Below are positions 49,973 through 59,736 of a DNA stretch of 64,000 bases, one piece after another (positions within the stretch are counted from its first letter, which is position 1; each line of letters begins with the position of its first letter). The position numbers and the translations under genes were made by a program. Source of the stretch: Methylococcaceae bacterium (lineage in GTDB: Bacteria; Pseudomonadota; Gammaproteobacteria; Methylococcales; Methylococcaceae); contig CADDYU010000001.1 in assembly GCA_902810705.1 (NCBI GenBank), positions 22,541 through 86,540 on the forward strand, read 5' to 3'. Below the pieces are notes generated by a model that had not been told where the DNA came from, did not search any database, and worked only from the letters and a program-made list of their open reading frames with translations.

Positions 49973-52573
49973 ATGACCAGCGCAGAATTGCGTTCCTTGT
50001 TTTTGAAGTTTTTCGAGGAACGGGGCCATACGATCGTCCCCTCCAGTCCATTGGTCCCGGCCAACGATCCAACCTTGCTGTTCACCAATGCCGGCATGGT
50101 GCAATTCAAAGACGTATTCCTGGGCCGGGAGGCACGTTCCTACAGCCGTGCGGCCTCGTCGCAGCGTTGCGTGCGCGCGGGCGGAAAGCACAATGATCTG
50201 GAAAACGTCGGTTATACCGCTCGTCATCATACCTTTTTCGAGATGCTGGGCAATTTCAGCTTCGGCGATTATTTCAAACGCGAGGCCATCCGCTATGCCT
50301 GGGAATTCCTGACCGACATTCTCGCCCTGCCGCCGGAGCGCCTGTGGATCACGGTCTATGATCAGGATACCGAGGCCGAGCGGATCTGGCTCGAAGAGAT
50401 CGGTGTCGATCCGGCGCGATTCTCTCGCATCGGCACCAAGGACAACTTCTGGAGCATGGGAGATACCGGGCCTTGCGGGCCTTGTTCCGAAATCTTTTAT
50501 GACCACGGCGAACATATCCCCGGCGGTCCGCCCGGTTCTCCCGACGAGGACGGCGACCGCTACATCGAGATTTGGAATCTCGTGTTCATGCAGTACGACC
50601 GTTCGCCGGATGGCACTTTGACGCCTCTCCCCAAGCCTTCGGTGGACACCGGCATGGGCCTCGAACGCATTGCGGCGGTGGTGCAGGGGGTGCACAGTAA
50701 CTACGAGATCGACCTATTCCGAACCTTAATTCAAGCCGCGGCGGATCTCGCTCATTTGGACACCACCGACAGCACTTCCCTACGGGTGCTGGCCGACCAT
50801 ATCCGTTCCTGCGCCTTTCTCATCGCCGATGGCGTGCTGCCCTCGAACGAAGGCCGAGGCTACGTGCTGCGTCGCATCATCCGGCGGGCCATACGCCATG
50901 GCTACAAACTGGGCATCCGAGACGCCTTTTTCTACAAGCTGGTCGCGCCGCTTTGTCAGGAAATGGGTTCGGCCTATCCCGAACTGACTGCCGCCCGTCC
51001 CGTTGTCGAGCAAGTTCTGCGTAAGGAAGAAGAGCGTTTCGCGGAAACTCTGGAGCAAGGCATGAAGATTCTGGAATCCCATCTTAAAGGATTCAGCGGC
51101 GGAGTCATTCCCGGTGAGACGGTATTCCAGCTCTATGATACGTACGGATTCCCGGTCGATCTGACGACCGATATCGCCCGCGAGCATGGATTATCCCTGG
51201 ATTTGGCCGGCTTTGAAAAAGCCATGCAGGCTCAGCGGGAACGGGCGCGCGCCGCGAGCCAGTTTGCGGCCGATTATTCTCATGATGTATATCTGGACTT
51301 GCGCTGCGAGTTCACTGGCTACGGGCATCTGACCGATGAAACAAACATCGTCGCTGTGCTCAAAAATGGACATGCCGTGGAGCGATTGGGCGAGGATGAG
51401 GAAGGCATCCTGATCCTGGAAAAGACCCCTTTCTATGCCGAGTCGGGCGGCCAGGTGGGCGACCGCGGGACGATCCGCTCCGGCGAGGCCGTCTTCGAAG
51501 TGCTGGATACCCAAAAGCAGGGCAGTGAGTTGATCCTGCATATTGGGCGGGTGGTCCAAGGCACGTTCACCGTGGGAGCAGAGTGCCGAGCCGAAGTGGA
51601 TGGCGCGGCGCGCCAGGCCACCGCTCTAAACCATTCGGCCACTCACCTGTTGCACGCCGCCTTGCGGCGGATTCTGGGCGAGCATGTGATCCAAAAGGGC
51701 TCGCTGGTAGATTCACAGCGCCTGCGCTTTGATTTTTCTCATTTTGAACCGATCAAAGCCGAGCAACTCGACGCCATCGAACGCCTGGTGAATCAGCAAA
51801 TCCGAGCCAATAGCCCGGTTTACGCTGACATCATGGCCAAGGAAGACGCCGTCAAAGCCGGTGCCATAGCCTTGTTCGGCGAGAAATACGGCGACTGGGT
51901 CCGGGTCTTGCGCATCGGCGATTTCTCCACGGAATTGTGCGGCGGCACCCATGTCCAGCGCGCGGGGGACATCGGGTTGTTCAAGATCGTCAGCGAGTCG
52001 GGCGTGGCCGCAGGGGTGCGGAGAATCGAGGCTCTTACCGGCGAAGCTGCCTTCGACTGGCTCAAATCCAGCGAGCGCCTGATGCAATCCCTGGCCGAGC
52101 GAGTCAAAGCCGGACGGGATAACCTGGAAGACAAAGTACAGCAACTGCTCGAACGGAATCGCATCCTGGAAAAGGAATTGGATCGGCTCAAGGGCAAACT
52201 GGCCAGCGCCTCCGGCAGCGATTTAGCTTCCCAAGCGATAGAGATTGCCGGGATTAAGGTTCTGGCAGCCAAGATCGAGGAAAGCGATCCCAAGGCTCTA
52301 CGCGATTTGGTGGATCAGCTCCGCAATAAACTAGGTAGCGCGGCTGTCGTGCTGGGGACTGTCAAGGACGGTAAGGTCAGTCTGATCGCCGGCGTCACCA
52401 AGGACCAAACCAGCAGAATTAAGGCGGGCGATATGATCAACGCGGTTGCCATGCAAGTGGGCGGCAAAGGGGGCGGACGTCCCGATCTCGCCCAAGCTGG
52501 CGGTACCGATCCTTCCAAATTGGACTCAGCCTTGAAAAGCGTGCCGGACTGGGTACGGCGCCAGACGGCGTGA
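49973..52573 (+). CDS. alaS: Alanyl-tRNA synthetase
   Basis: An 866-residue class II synthetase that charges tRNA-Ala. In order: the catalytic domain with [14 protein letters not shown] and [19 protein letters not shown], the tRNA-recognition domain, the editing domain with zinc-type ligands in [13 protein letters not shown] and CGGTHV, a coiled-coil segment (about residues 710-750) and the C-terminal oligomerisation domain ending in [11 protein letters not shown]. Complete in length. It lies between recX and lysC, a typical gammaproteobacterial order. Confidence 0.98.
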   Translation: MTSAELRSLFLKFFEERGHTIVPSSPLVPANDPTLLFTNAGMVQFKDVFLGREARSYSRAASSQRCVRAGGKHNDLENVGYTARHHTFFEMLGNFSFGDYFKREAIRYAWEFLTDILALPPERLWITVYDQDTEAERIWLEEIGVDPARFSRIGTKDNFWSMGDTGPCGPCSEIFYDHGEHIPGGPPGSPDEDGDRYIEIWNLVFMQYDRSPDGTLTPLPKPSVDTGMGLERIAAVVQGVHSNYEIDLFRTLIQAAADLAHLDTTDSTSLRVLADHIRSCAFLIADGVLPSNEGRGYVLRRIIRRAIRHGYKLGIRDAFFYKLVAPLCQEMGSAYPELTAARPVVEQVLRKEEERFAETLEQGMKILESHLKGFSGGVIPGETVFQLYDTYGFPVDLTTDIAREHGLSLDLAGFEKAMQAQRERARAASQFAADYSHDVYLDLRCEFTGYGHLTDETNIVAVLKNGHAVERLGEDEEGILILEKTPFYAESGGQVGDRGTIRSGEAVFEVLDTQKQGSELILHIGRVVQGTFTVGAECRAEVDGAARQATALNHSATHLLHAALRRILGEHVIQKGSLVDSQRLRFDFSHFEPIKAEQLDAIERLVNQQIRANSPVYADIMAKEDAVKAGAIALFGEKYGDWVRVLRIGDFSTELCGGTHVQRAGDIGLFKIVSESGVAAGVRRIEALTGEAAFDWLKSSERLMQSLAERVKAGRDNLEDKVQQLLERNRILEKELDRLKGKLASASGSDLASQAIEIAGIKVLAAKIEESDPKALRDLVDQLRNKLGSAAVVLGTVKDGKVSLIAGVTKDQTSRIKAGDMINAVAMQVGGKGGGRPDLAQAGGTDPSKLDSALKSVPDWVRRQTA

Positions 52574-52600
52574 TCCGGTAAATCCTTCTGTAACCAAGCA

Positions 52601-53833
52601 ATGGCGTTATTCGTACATAAATACGGCGGCACTTCGGTCGGCAAGATTCAGCGGATTAAAAACGTGGCCGAAAACATCATTAAAGCGCGCCAGCGCGGAG
52701 ATGATTTGGTGGTCGTCGTCTCTGCCATGAGCGGAGAAACCAATCGATTGGTGGCTTTGGCTCATGAACTGCAGGAGCAGCCCGACCCTCGTGAACTGGA
52801 TGTGCTCTTGTCCACCGGTGAACAGGTGACGATCGCCTTGCTGTGCATGGCATTACATCAACGAGGCTGCCCCGCCTGCTCCTACACGGGAGGTCAAGTC
52901 AAAATCATCACCGATCGTGCCCATACCAAGGCGCGCATCGTGAACATCGATACTGATCGCATTCGGGGTGATCTCTCGGAAGGCAAGGTCGTGGTGGTGG
53001 CCGGATTTCAGGGTATCACCGAGGATGGTCACATTACAACGCTAGGCAGGGGCGGATCCGATACCACGGCCGTTGCGCTGGCGGCGGCGCTCAAGGCCGA
53101 CGAGTGCCTGATTTATACGGACGTGGACGGCGTTTATACCACGGATCCACGGGTGGAGCCCAAGGCACGCCGGCTGGACAGGATTACCTTCGAGGAAATG
53201 CTGGAAATGGCCAGTTTGGGCTCAAAGGTTCTCCAAATTCGCTCAGTCGAGTTCGCCGGAAAATACAACGTTCCTTTGCGAGTCCTCTCCAGCTTCGTCG
53301 AAGGGCCCGGCACGTTAATTAGTTACGAGGAAGAAAGCGTGGAGCAACCTTTAATTTCTGGAATTGCATTTAACCGTGATGAAGCCAAACTTACGATCAT
53401 GGGTGTGCCGGACCGTCCAGGTATCGCGTCCAGAATTTTGGGGCCTATTGCTGGCGCCAACATCGAAGTTGACATGATTGTCCAAAACGTTGGGGAGGAC
53501 GGCACTACCGATTTCACCTTCACAGTGCACCGTAACGAGTACAAGAAGGCCCTGGAGATTCTCCGTAGCGTCCATACTGAGCTGCAAGCCCGCGAAATCG
53601 CCGGCGACGATACCATTGTCAAAGTATCTTTGGTGGGCGTGGGTATGCGCTCCCATGCCGGGATAGCAGCTAAGATGTTTGAGGCGCTTGCCAAAGAAGC
53701 CATCAATATTCAGATGATTTCTACCTCAGAGATCAAGATATCGGTCGTATTAGACGAAAAATATCTGGAGTTGGCGGTACGCTGTTTGCACAAAGCTTTC
53801 GATCTTGAAAAACCGAGGGATGCCGTTACTTAA
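52601..53833 (+). CDS. lysC: Aspartate kinase (monofunctional)
   Basis: A 410-residue kinase that phosphorylates aspartate in lysine, threonine and methionine synthesis. The N-terminal VHKYGGTSVGKIQRI and LGRGGSDTTAVALAAALKADECLIYTDVDG blocks form the kinase site, and two C-terminal ACT domains (about residues 265-405) bind amino-acid effectors. It starts 27 bases after alaS, leaving no room for a lysine riboswitch between them, so any transcriptional control must lie elsewhere. Confidence 0.97.
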   Translation: MALFVHKYGGTSVGKIQRIKNVAENIIKARQRGDDLVVVVSAMSGETNRLVALAHELQEQPDPRELDVLLSTGEQVTIALLCMALHQRGCPACSYTGGQVKIITDRAHTKARIVNIDTDRIRGDLSEGKVVVVAGFQGITEDGHITTLGRGGSDTTAVALAAALKADECLIYTDVDGVYTTDPRVEPKARRLDRITFEEMLEMASLGSKVLQIRSVEFAGKYNVPLRVLSSFVEGPGTLISYEEESVEQPLISGIAFNRDEAKLTIMGVPDRPGIASRILGPIAGANIEVDMIVQNVGEDGTTDFTFTVHRNEYKKALEILRSVHTELQAREIAGDDTIVKVSLVGVGMRSHAGIAAKMFEALAKEAINIQMISTSEIKISVVLDEKYLELAVRCLHKAFDLEKPRDAVT

Positions 53834-53836
53834 AAT

Positions 53837-53867
53837 TTGTTAAAGGTGAAGCAAAAAGCGGTATAAT
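53837..53867 (+). promoter_or_regulatory. Likely promoter for csrA
   Basis: A perfect TATAAT (53862-53867) is preceded by TTGTTA (53837-53842) with a 19-base spacer, just after the lysC stop. It would give a leader of about 87 bases before csrA. The -10 is strong; the -35 spacing is long. Confidence 0.45.
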
Positions 53868-53960
53868 GTGAGGATTGCATGGCGTCTCTGGTTTGGATCG
53901 GCGCTGAGGCAAGAGCCTATTACTTCTTGCTAGGCTTGCAAGACCAGAAAGGAAGGATTT

Positions 53961-54167
53961 ATGTTGATATTGACTCGTAGAGTCGGTGAGACTCTTATGA
54001 TTGGGGACGATGTAACAGTTACCGTGCTAGGGGTCAAGGGTAATCAGGTTCGCATCGGAGTGAACGCGCCGAAAGATGTTTCTGTCCATCGGGAAGAGAT
54101 TTACGAGCGTATTAAACGAGAGCAGCAGGCGCAATTAGCCGAAAGACCGGCTGAGTCCATTGATTAA
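53961..54167 (+). CDS. csrA: Carbon storage regulator CsrA
   Basis: A 68-residue RNA-binding protein that blocks or alters translation by binding GGA motifs in leaders, controlling glycogen storage, motility and biofilm genes. [18 protein letters not shown], the [19 protein letters not shown] core and the usual short tail are present. It lies between lysC and tRNA-Ser, the arrangement seen in Escherichia coli and relatives. The glycogen genes lie about 8-13 kb upstream in this window and are natural candidates for its targets. Confidence 0.97.
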   Translation: MLILTRRVGETLMIGDDVTVTVLGVKGNQVRIGVNAPKDVSVHREEIYERIKREQQAQLAERPAESID

Positions 54168-54190
54168 GTAGTTTATAATTTGATTTTCTC

Positions 54191-54283
54191 GGAGAGATGG
54201 CCGAGAGGCTGAAGGCGCTCCCCTGCTAAGGGAGTATAGGGTCAAAAACTCTATCGAGGGTTCGAATCCCTCTCTCTCCGCCA
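54191..54283 (+). tRNA. tRNA-Ser (anticodon GCT)
   Basis: A class II tRNA with acceptor stem GGAGAGA/TCTCTCC, discriminator G and an encoded CCA (54281-54283). The anticodon loop reads CTGCTAA, giving GCT for AGC/AGU serine codons. A long variable arm is present, and the T-loop is GGTTCGAATCC. It follows csrA by 23 bases. Confidence 0.97.
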
Positions 54284-54517
54284 TTGGTTTCGTCAATGTG
54301 AGATTAGTTTAGTGCTTCTAGATCCTGGTGACACGGGCTAGATTAAGATGTTCTACTAGGAACGTGTAGTCTCCAGATTCGTCCCCGTTTGATAATCCCC
54401 TTACTTGGGCGCTATTTCCTAAGCTTTTAAGCGAGATTTAGCTTAGAGTCGATCTTGTGGAAAATTTTTAATTTGTAAGTGTTTCGGATTTCTGGAATCC
54501 TGTGAGGAATTTTATTG

Positions 54518-54781
54518 ATGGTTACTATTCGTTTGTCCCGGGGCGGCGCGAAAAAACGCCCCTTCTACCACGTAGTAGTTGCAGATAGCCGCTCCAAAAG
54601 AGATGGCCGTTATATCGAGCGTGTTGGGTTCTTTAATCCGATCGCTTCAGGACAAGCGGAAAGGCTCCTTTTAAACGAGGACCGCATTCAGTACTGGATT
54701 GGCCGCGGTGCTCAAACCAGCGAACGAGTCAATAGCCTCATCAAGGAGTTCCGCAAACGCACCGAGAACGTGGCTGCCTGA
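54518..54781 (+). CDS. rpsP: 30S ribosomal protein S16
   Basis: An 87-residue protein of the small subunit. [40 protein letters not shown] is the conserved core (only part quoted: [18 protein letters not shown]). ATG 54518 with TGTGAGGAA upstream is preferred to a TTG one codon earlier. It is first of rpsP-rimM-trmD-rplS, the standard operon. The 234 bases between the tRNA and this gene are AT-rich towards the end and probably hold its promoter. Confidence 0.97.
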   Translation: MVTIRLSRGGAKKRPFYHVVVADSRSKRDGRYIERVGFFNPIASGQAERLLLNEDRIQYWIGRGAQTSERVNSLIKEFRKRTENVAA

Positions 54782-54809
54782 GGCTTACAATCGTTGGATC
54801 AATTACTTT

Positions 54810-55310
54810 GTGTCGAGGCCAATTCGAGTCGGTGAAATTGTAGGAGCTTTCGGCGTTCGGGGTTGGGTAAAAATCCGAGCCTATACTGATCCCCCAGAAA
54901 ATATTCTGACATATTCACCTTGGCTCATCGCTGCAGAAGGGGGAATCAAGGAATATAAAGTAATCGAGGGCAGATGCCATGGGCGCGCAGTGGTGGCGCG
55001 CTTGGAAGGCATTTCGGATCGGGAGCAGGCTGTCCGCCTTCAAAAATGTACGATATCGGTGCCTAGAAACCGCTTTTCCGCTCCCCGGGGAGGAGAGTAT
55101 TACTGGGCGGATTTGGTTGGTCTTGAGGTCTACACCGTTTCTGGAGTTCCACTCGGGACGGTGACAAATATGATGGAAACCGGTGCCAACGATGTAATGG
55201 AAGTTCAGGGCGATCGACAACGCTTGATTCCCTTCGTAATAGGTGAATTTGTAAAGGAAGTACGGCTCGATCAGGGTATCCTAGTCGTCAATTGGGATCC
55301 GGAATTCTAG
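54810..55310 (+). CDS. rimM: Ribosome maturation factor RimM
   Basis: A 166-residue assembly factor for the 30S head that binds S19. The N-terminal [18 protein letters not shown] and the PRC-barrel part with [13 protein letters not shown], then NDVMEV and LIPFV are present. No ATG fits; GTG 54810 ([12 protein letters not shown]) is the best start, 28 bases after rpsP. The longer in-frame extension to 54699 overlaps rpsP and is not conserved. Confidence 0.93.
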   Translation: MSRPIRVGEIVGAFGVRGWVKIRAYTDPPENILTYSPWLIAAEGGIKEYKVIEGRCHGRAVVARLEGISDREQAVRLQKCTISVPRNRFSAPRGGEYYWADLVGLEVYTVSGVPLGTVTNMMETGANDVMEVQGDRQRLIPFVIGEFVKEVRLDQGILVVNWDPEF

Positions 55311-55318
55311 GTGGTCTG

Positions 55319-56068
55319 GTGCGCTTCGACATAGTCACGCTATTTCCTGAGATGATTCAGGATGCGGTCAGACATGGCGTAACCGGGCGAGCTATCGAGA
55401 AGGGAATCATAGATTTACGGCTGTGGAATCCTAGGGAATTTACGCAAGATCGGCATCGAACTGTGGATGACCGCCCTTATGGCGGTGGCCCAGGTATGGT
55501 CATGAAAGTGGAACCGTTGCGGGGCGCTATTAGAGCGGCTCGGGCCGATTCTCCGCTGCCAGCTAAAACGATTTACCTGAGCCCCCAGGGGCAGTTGCTA
55601 AATCAAGAGGCAATCATACAGCAGGCGGCCTGCCCACGGTTGATCCTGGTCGCTGGAAGATACGAAGGTATTGACGAACGCCTGATTGAGACCGAGATCG
55701 ATGAAGAATGGTCGATTGGCGATTACGTTTTGAGCGGTGGCGAACTCGCGATACTGGTATTATTCGATGCCGTTGCTCGGCTCCTCCCAGGCGTCCTGGG
55801 GCATGCTGAATCCGCAACTCAGGGTTCTCACGTCGGCGGGCTGCTGGATTGCCCCCATTATACTCGTCCGGAGGAAGTGGACGGCAGGCGAGTGCCGGAT
55901 ATACTGCAATCTGGAAACCACGCCGCCATATGCCGCTGGCGCATGAAGCAGTCGTTAGGACGCACTTGGTCAAGGCGGCCAGATTTACTCGCGAAGATCC
56001 AACTCGATCCAGTGCAAAGGGAATTGCTTGAAGAGTTTCAATCCGACTTGAACGCTGAAAATAAGTGA
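55319..56068 (+). CDS. trmD: tRNA (guanine-37-N1) methyltransferase
   Basis: A 249-residue SPOUT methyltransferase that modifies G37 next to the anticodon to prevent frameshifting. [11 protein letters not shown] is the N-terminal block, [26 protein letters not shown] (part: [13 protein letters not shown]) the conserved loop, and [21 protein letters not shown] the knot that binds SAM. The start is GTG 55319 with AGGTGG upstream, eight bases after rimM. Confidence 0.96.
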   Translation: MRFDIVTLFPEMIQDAVRHGVTGRAIEKGIIDLRLWNPREFTQDRHRTVDDRPYGGGPGMVMKVEPLRGAIRAARADSPLPAKTIYLSPQGQLLNQEAIIQQAACPRLILVAGRYEGIDERLIETEIDEEWSIGDYVLSGGELAILVLFDAVARLLPGVLGHAESATQGSHVGGLLDCPHYTRPEEVDGRRVPDILQSGNHAAICRWRMKQSLGRTWSRRPDLLAKIQLDPVQRELLEEFQSDLNAENK

Positions 56069-56083
56069 TAAAGGTACGCTGAA

Positions 56084-56431
56084 ATGTCGAACATTATTCA
56101 ACAACTCGAGGCCGAATGGATGAGCCAGAAAACGGTGCCGGAGTTTGCGCCTGGCGATACGGTGGCGGTCCAGGTCAAGGTCAAGGAAGGCAACCGGGAG
56201 CGGTTGCAGGCTTACGAAGGCGTGGTAATCGCGAAGCGCAATCGCGGCTACAATTCCTCGTTTACGGTCCGAAAAATTTCTCATGGCGAGGGTGTGGAGC
56301 GGGTGTTTCAGACCTATAGCCCGCAGGTTCAGGAAATCCAGGTGAAGCGCCGCGGCGATGTGCGTCGGGCTAAACTCTATTACCTGCGTGACCGCACCGG
56401 GAAGTCCGCCCGCATCAAAGAAAAAATCTGA
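56084..56431 (+). CDS. rplS: 50S ribosomal protein L19
   Basis: A 115-residue protein at the subunit interface. [39 protein letters not shown] and the ending [13 protein letters not shown] match the family. It ends the rpsP-rimM-trmD-rplS operon, 15 bases after trmD. A small GCCC/GGGC hairpin follows near 56466, but without a T-run on this strand. Confidence 0.97.
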   Translation: MSNIIQQLEAEWMSQKTVPEFAPGDTVAVQVKVKEGNRERLQAYEGVVIAKRNRGYNSSFTVRKISHGEGVERVFQTYSPQVQEIQVKRRGDVRRAKLYYLRDRTGKSARIKEKI

Positions 56432-56546
56432 TTGGAACGCGGCAGGCTGCAGCCGATGTAAAAAAGCCCGCTCAGGGCGGCAAAAACCTTTCAAAATAGG
56501 CCTCAGTGCTCATAGGATGCCGATGCCACGAGGCCCGACAGCGAAG

Positions 56547-57032
56547 ATGGCGTATTCGGAAGTGCAGGAAACGGCCTTGATCGCAACGCCTCTAGGGAGA
56601 TTGCGCCTGTTCGCTCGAGGCGAAGTTCTGACTGGCATCGACTTCGAGATGGATTTTGCTCCAGAGGGTATTCCAGAAAGTCCCCTGCTGAAAGCGGCGG
56701 CTTGTCAACTCCTCTCTTATTTTGAAAATCCAAGGACCCGCTTTTGCCTGCCACTTCAATTGGCCGGCACCGAATATGAGCGTCGGGTCTGGATGGCTCT
56801 TACGGAAATTCCACCAGGGCAAACCGAAACCTATGGCAGTCTGGCGCGACGGCTTGGAAGCGGAGCGCGCGCGGTTGCGGCGGCCTGTCGCACCAATGCT
56901 TTTCCCATACTCATTCCCTGCCACAGAGTGATCGCTGTCCAGGGTCTGGGTGGTTACTGCGGCAGGACCAGCGGTCCCATGCTCGATATCAAATGCTGGT
57001 TATTGAAGCATGAAGGCCGACCACTCGATTGA
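56547..57032 (+). CDS. ogt: Methylated-DNA-protein-cysteine methyltransferase
   Basis: A 161-residue DNA repair protein that takes the alkyl group from O6-alkylguanine onto its own cysteine. The active site is ILIPCHRVIA, with the helix-turn-helix VWMALTEIPPGQTETYGSLA upstream and GGYCGRTSGPMLDIKCWLL downstream. ATG 56547 is chosen; ATG 56517 or 56523 would add eight to ten residues. The first half is short, as in Ogt rather than Ada. Its end overlaps xerD by 23 bases. Confidence 0.92.
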   Translation: MAYSEVQETALIATPLGRLRLFARGEVLTGIDFEMDFAPEGIPESPLLKAAACQLLSYFENPRTRFCLPLQLAGTEYERRVWMALTEIPPGQTETYGSLARRLGSGARAVAAACRTNAFPILIPCHRVIAVQGLGGYCGRTSGPMLDIKCWLLKHEGRPLD

Positions 57033-57945
57033 CTCGATAAAATCGGTAGAAACTGAATCGGATCAGGCGCTGATACGCCGCTTTATCGAAACCTTGTGGA
57101 TCGAGGAGGGCTTGAGCGAAAACACTCAGAAGGCTTACGGGAGTGATCTCGCGCAGTTCGCGGCTTGGCTCGGCGCTCGCAAAAAGGGCTTAGTGCAGGC
57201 AAATTCCAGTGACATCGAAGCGTATCTTGCCGCCAAATACTGTCGGCAGGCCAGCGGGCGCAGCATGGCTCGGCACCTTTCCAGCATACGCAAATTCAAC
57301 GTCTTTCTGATGCGGGAAGGCTTGATCGCCGAAAACCCTACCGTAGCTATCGACGCCCCACACATCGGCCGACCTCTGCCGAAGACGCTGACCGAGAGGG
57401 ATGTGGAAGCGTTGCTCGATGCTCCCCGCACAGACGACCTCTTGGGCTGCCGCGATCGGGCCATGCTGGAACTCCTTTATGCGACGGGTCTTCGAGTGAC
57501 CGAACTGGTGGGACTCAGGCTGAATCAGGTGAATCTTCGGCAAGGCGTGATCCGGGTGGTCGGCAAAGGTAATAAGGACCGTCTGATCCCCCTGGGTGAG
57601 GAGACGGAGGAGTGGCTTAATCGGTATTTCAAGATAGCCCGGCCTGCGATTCTTAAGGGCGGGCGCAGTGACGATCTATTCGTCACGGAGCGTGGTGCGG
57701 CCATGACCCGGCAGGCTTTCTGGTACCTGATCAAGCGTTACGCTCGACGAGCTGGGATCAATAAGCCCCTGTCTCCGCATACTTTGCGCCATGCCTTTGC
57801 CACGCACTTGCTGAACCATGGCGCTGATTTGCGCGTAGTACAGCTTTTGCTAGGCCATAGCGACCTGTCGAGCACCCAGATATATACCTATGTAGCGCAG
57901 GAGCGCCTCAAGGAGCTGCATGCCCGCTGCCACCCGCGAGGTTAG
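57010..57945 (+). CDS. xerD: Tyrosine recombinase XerD
   Basis: A 311-residue recombinase that, with XerC, resolves chromosome dimers at dif. The catalytic residues are in place: Arg in ATGLRVTELVGL, His and Arg in PHTLRHAFATHLL, His in LLGHSDLSSTQ and the nucleophile Tyr in IYTYVAQERL. The N-terminal SAM-like domain (about residues 20-110) is complete. It is labelled XerD rather than a phage integrase because of its length, its context and the overall match. xerC is not in the window. Confidence 0.95.
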   Translation: MKADHSIDSIKSVETESDQALIRRFIETLWIEEGLSENTQKAYGSDLAQFAAWLGARKKGLVQANSSDIEAYLAAKYCRQASGRSMARHLSSIRKFNVFLMREGLIAENPTVAIDAPHIGRPLPKTLTERDVEALLDAPRTDDLLGCRDRAMLELLYATGLRVTELVGLRLNQVNLRQGVIRVVGKGNKDRLIPLGEETEEWLNRYFKIARPAILKGGRSDDLFVTERGAAMTRQAFWYLIKRYARRAGINKPLSPHTLRHAFATHLLNHGADLRVVQLLLGHSDLSSTQIYTYVAQERLKELHARCHPRG

Positions 57946-57969
57946 CATTCTTAAATCGAGTGCAAAGCC

Positions 57970-58746
57970 ATGACTCATCCCACCGCATTTATCGCGCCCG
58001 AGGCTGAATTGGGCGCTGACGTTTCGATCGGCCCTTTCGCGGTCATTCAAGGACCCTGCGAAATCGGCGAAGGCAGCCGCATCGACGCCCATGCCGTGAT
58101 CCATTCTTATGTCCGCATGGGCCGAAACAACCACGTCCATCCGCACGCGGTGCTCGGCGGACTGCCGCAGGATTTGGGATTCGATCCCGCGACGGAAACC
58201 TACCTGGAGATCGGCGACGATAACGTGTTCCGCGAGTGCGTAACCCTCAGCCGGGCCACCCGCAAAGGTAGGGCGACTCGGATCGGTTCCGGCAACTACC
58301 TGATGAACAACAGCCACGTGGGCCATGATTGCACGCTGGGCGATTACAATATCTTCGCCAGTGGCGCTACCCTGGGTGGCCACGTGCAGATGGGCGATCG
58401 GGTCTTTCTCGGCGGCGGCGTCATGGTCCATCAGTTCTGTCGCATCGGCAGCCTGGCGATGTTGCAAGGGCTCGCTGGCATCAACAAGGATGTGATTCCC
58501 TATACATTGGTGGGTGGCCGTCCCGGCAAACATTACCGCCTGAACTTAGTGGGAATGCGGCGGGCGGGCATTGACGGCGAGCGTCTCAAGGCCATTTCGG
58601 CCGCCTATCGCCGGCTCAAGAACCGGCAAAACCTGGACGGCCTGACCGATACCCCCGAGCTGATTTATCTGCGTGCTTGGCTGGCGGCGGAATCCAAGCG
58701 GGGCGGCATCCTCGGCTTCGTCGACGTCAGTGGCTGCGACGATTAA
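57970..58746 (+). CDS. lpxA: UDP-N-acetylglucosamine acyltransferase (LpxA)
   Basis: A 258-residue left-handed beta-helix enzyme that adds the first acyl chain in lipid A synthesis. Hexapeptide repeats fill residues about 5-190, with the catalytic histidine in NNSHVGHDCTLG. A helical C-terminus follows. Unusually for LpxA, the next two genes encode a GnnA-type dehydrogenase and a GnnB-type aminotransferase. That suggests its substrate is the 3-amino analogue UDP-GlcNAc3N, giving an amide-linked first chain. No lpxD or fabZ is adjacent. Confidence 0.95.
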   Translation: MTHPTAFIAPEAELGADVSIGPFAVIQGPCEIGEGSRIDAHAVIHSYVRMGRNNHVHPHAVLGGLPQDLGFDPATETYLEIGDDNVFRECVTLSRATRKGRATRIGSGNYLMNNSHVGHDCTLGDYNIFASGATLGGHVQMGDRVFLGGGVMVHQFCRIGSLAMLQGLAGINKDVIPYTLVGGRPGKHYRLNLVGMRRAGIDGERLKAISAAYRRLKNRQNLDGLTDTPELIYLRAWLAAESKRGGILGFVDVSGCDD

Positions 58747-58780
58747 GCCTCGCTACAGCGTTTCTGGCGGAGCAAGCACT

Positions 58781-59716
58781 GTGAGACCACTAAGATGCGC
58801 GGTGATCGGCGTGGGTTACCTCGGGAAATTCCACGCCGAAAAATATGCTGCCCTGCCAGGTTGCGAACTAGTCGCCGTGGCAGACCTCGACGCGCCGGCA
58901 GTTCAAGCCGTAGCGGACCGGACCGGCTCTCGGGCAGTGACCGATTATCGTGAACTGTTAGGCAAGGTCGACGCGGCGAGTATCGTCGTACCCACTAGCC
59001 TGCATTTCGAAGTGGCCCGTGATTTCCTCGCGGCCGGGGCCCACGTGCTGGTGGAAAAGCCGATGACCGTGACCCTCGAGGAAGCGGACGAACTGATCGC
59101 CATTGCCGAGCGCACGGGCCGGATTCTGATGGTAGGCCACCTGGAGCGCTTCAACGCCGCGCTTCTCGGGCTGGACTTGACCCAGGACAAGCCGCTGTTC
59201 ATCGAGTCTCATCGCCTCGCCCCATTCAACCCACGGGCCAATGATGTCAGCGTGGTGCTGGACCTGATGATCCACGACATCGACATCATCCTCGATATGG
59301 TCGGTTCCGAGGTGGAGCGCATCGATGCCAAGGGGGTCGCCGTCTTGACTTCGGACATCGACATTGCCAACGCTCGGCTGAGCTTCAAGAGCGGCTGCAT
59401 CGCCAATGTCACCGCCAGCCGAGTCAGCCTGAAGGTGGAGCGCAAGATGCGCTTGTTCATGCCCAGTTGCTATCTCTCCGTGGATTTTCAGAACCGCGTG
59501 CTCGCCAAACATCGCAAGGGCGAACGAGAAATGTTTCCCGGCGTCCCGGAAATCCTGAGCGAGGAATCGGTGTTCGAGAACGGCGACGCCTTAATGGAAG
59601 AGATCAGGCACTTCATCACCTGCATCCGCGAGGGGCGGGAGCCTTTGGTACCCGGCCAGGCGGGGCGGCGAGCGTTAGCGACGGCCATCGAAATCACCCG
59701 TTTACTCAATTCGTAA
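58781..59716 (+). CDS. gnnA: UDP-GlcNAc 3-dehydrogenase, GnnA type (Gfo/Idh/MocA family)
   Basis: A 311-residue NAD-dependent oxidoreductase. The Rossmann motif is CAVIGVGYLGKFHAEKY (residues about 6-22), followed by HVLVEKPMTVTLEEAD with the conserved EKP, and GHLERFNAA. In Acidithiobacillus ferrooxidans, GnnA oxidises the 3-hydroxyl of UDP-GlcNAc, and GnnB then transaminates the ketone. The start is GTG 58781, with GGCGGAGCAAG upstream. The gene lies directly between lpxA and a DegT-type aminotransferase, which fixes the assignment beyond the general family. Confidence 0.88.
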   Translation: MRPLRCAVIGVGYLGKFHAEKYAALPGCELVAVADLDAPAVQAVADRTGSRAVTDYRELLGKVDAASIVVPTSLHFEVARDFLAAGAHVLVEKPMTVTLEEADELIAIAERTGRILMVGHLERFNAALLGLDLTQDKPLFIESHRLAPFNPRANDVSVVLDLMIHDIDIILDMVGSEVERIDAKGVAVLTSDIDIANARLSFKSGCIANVTASRVSLKVERKMRLFMPSCYLSVDFQNRVLAKHRKGEREMFPGVPEILSEESVFENGDALMEEIRHFITCIREGREPLVPGQAGRRALATAIEITRLLNS

Positions 59717-59736
59717 TCCTAAAGGAGCCTCGCCTG

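Noticed and set aside
52574..52600. Lysine riboswitch before lysC
   Set aside because: Only 27 bases separate alaS and lysC, too short for the element.
56460..56492. Terminator after rplS
   Set aside because: A GCCC/GGGC hairpin exists, but the T-run is on the wrong strand for rplS and no minus-strand gene ends there.
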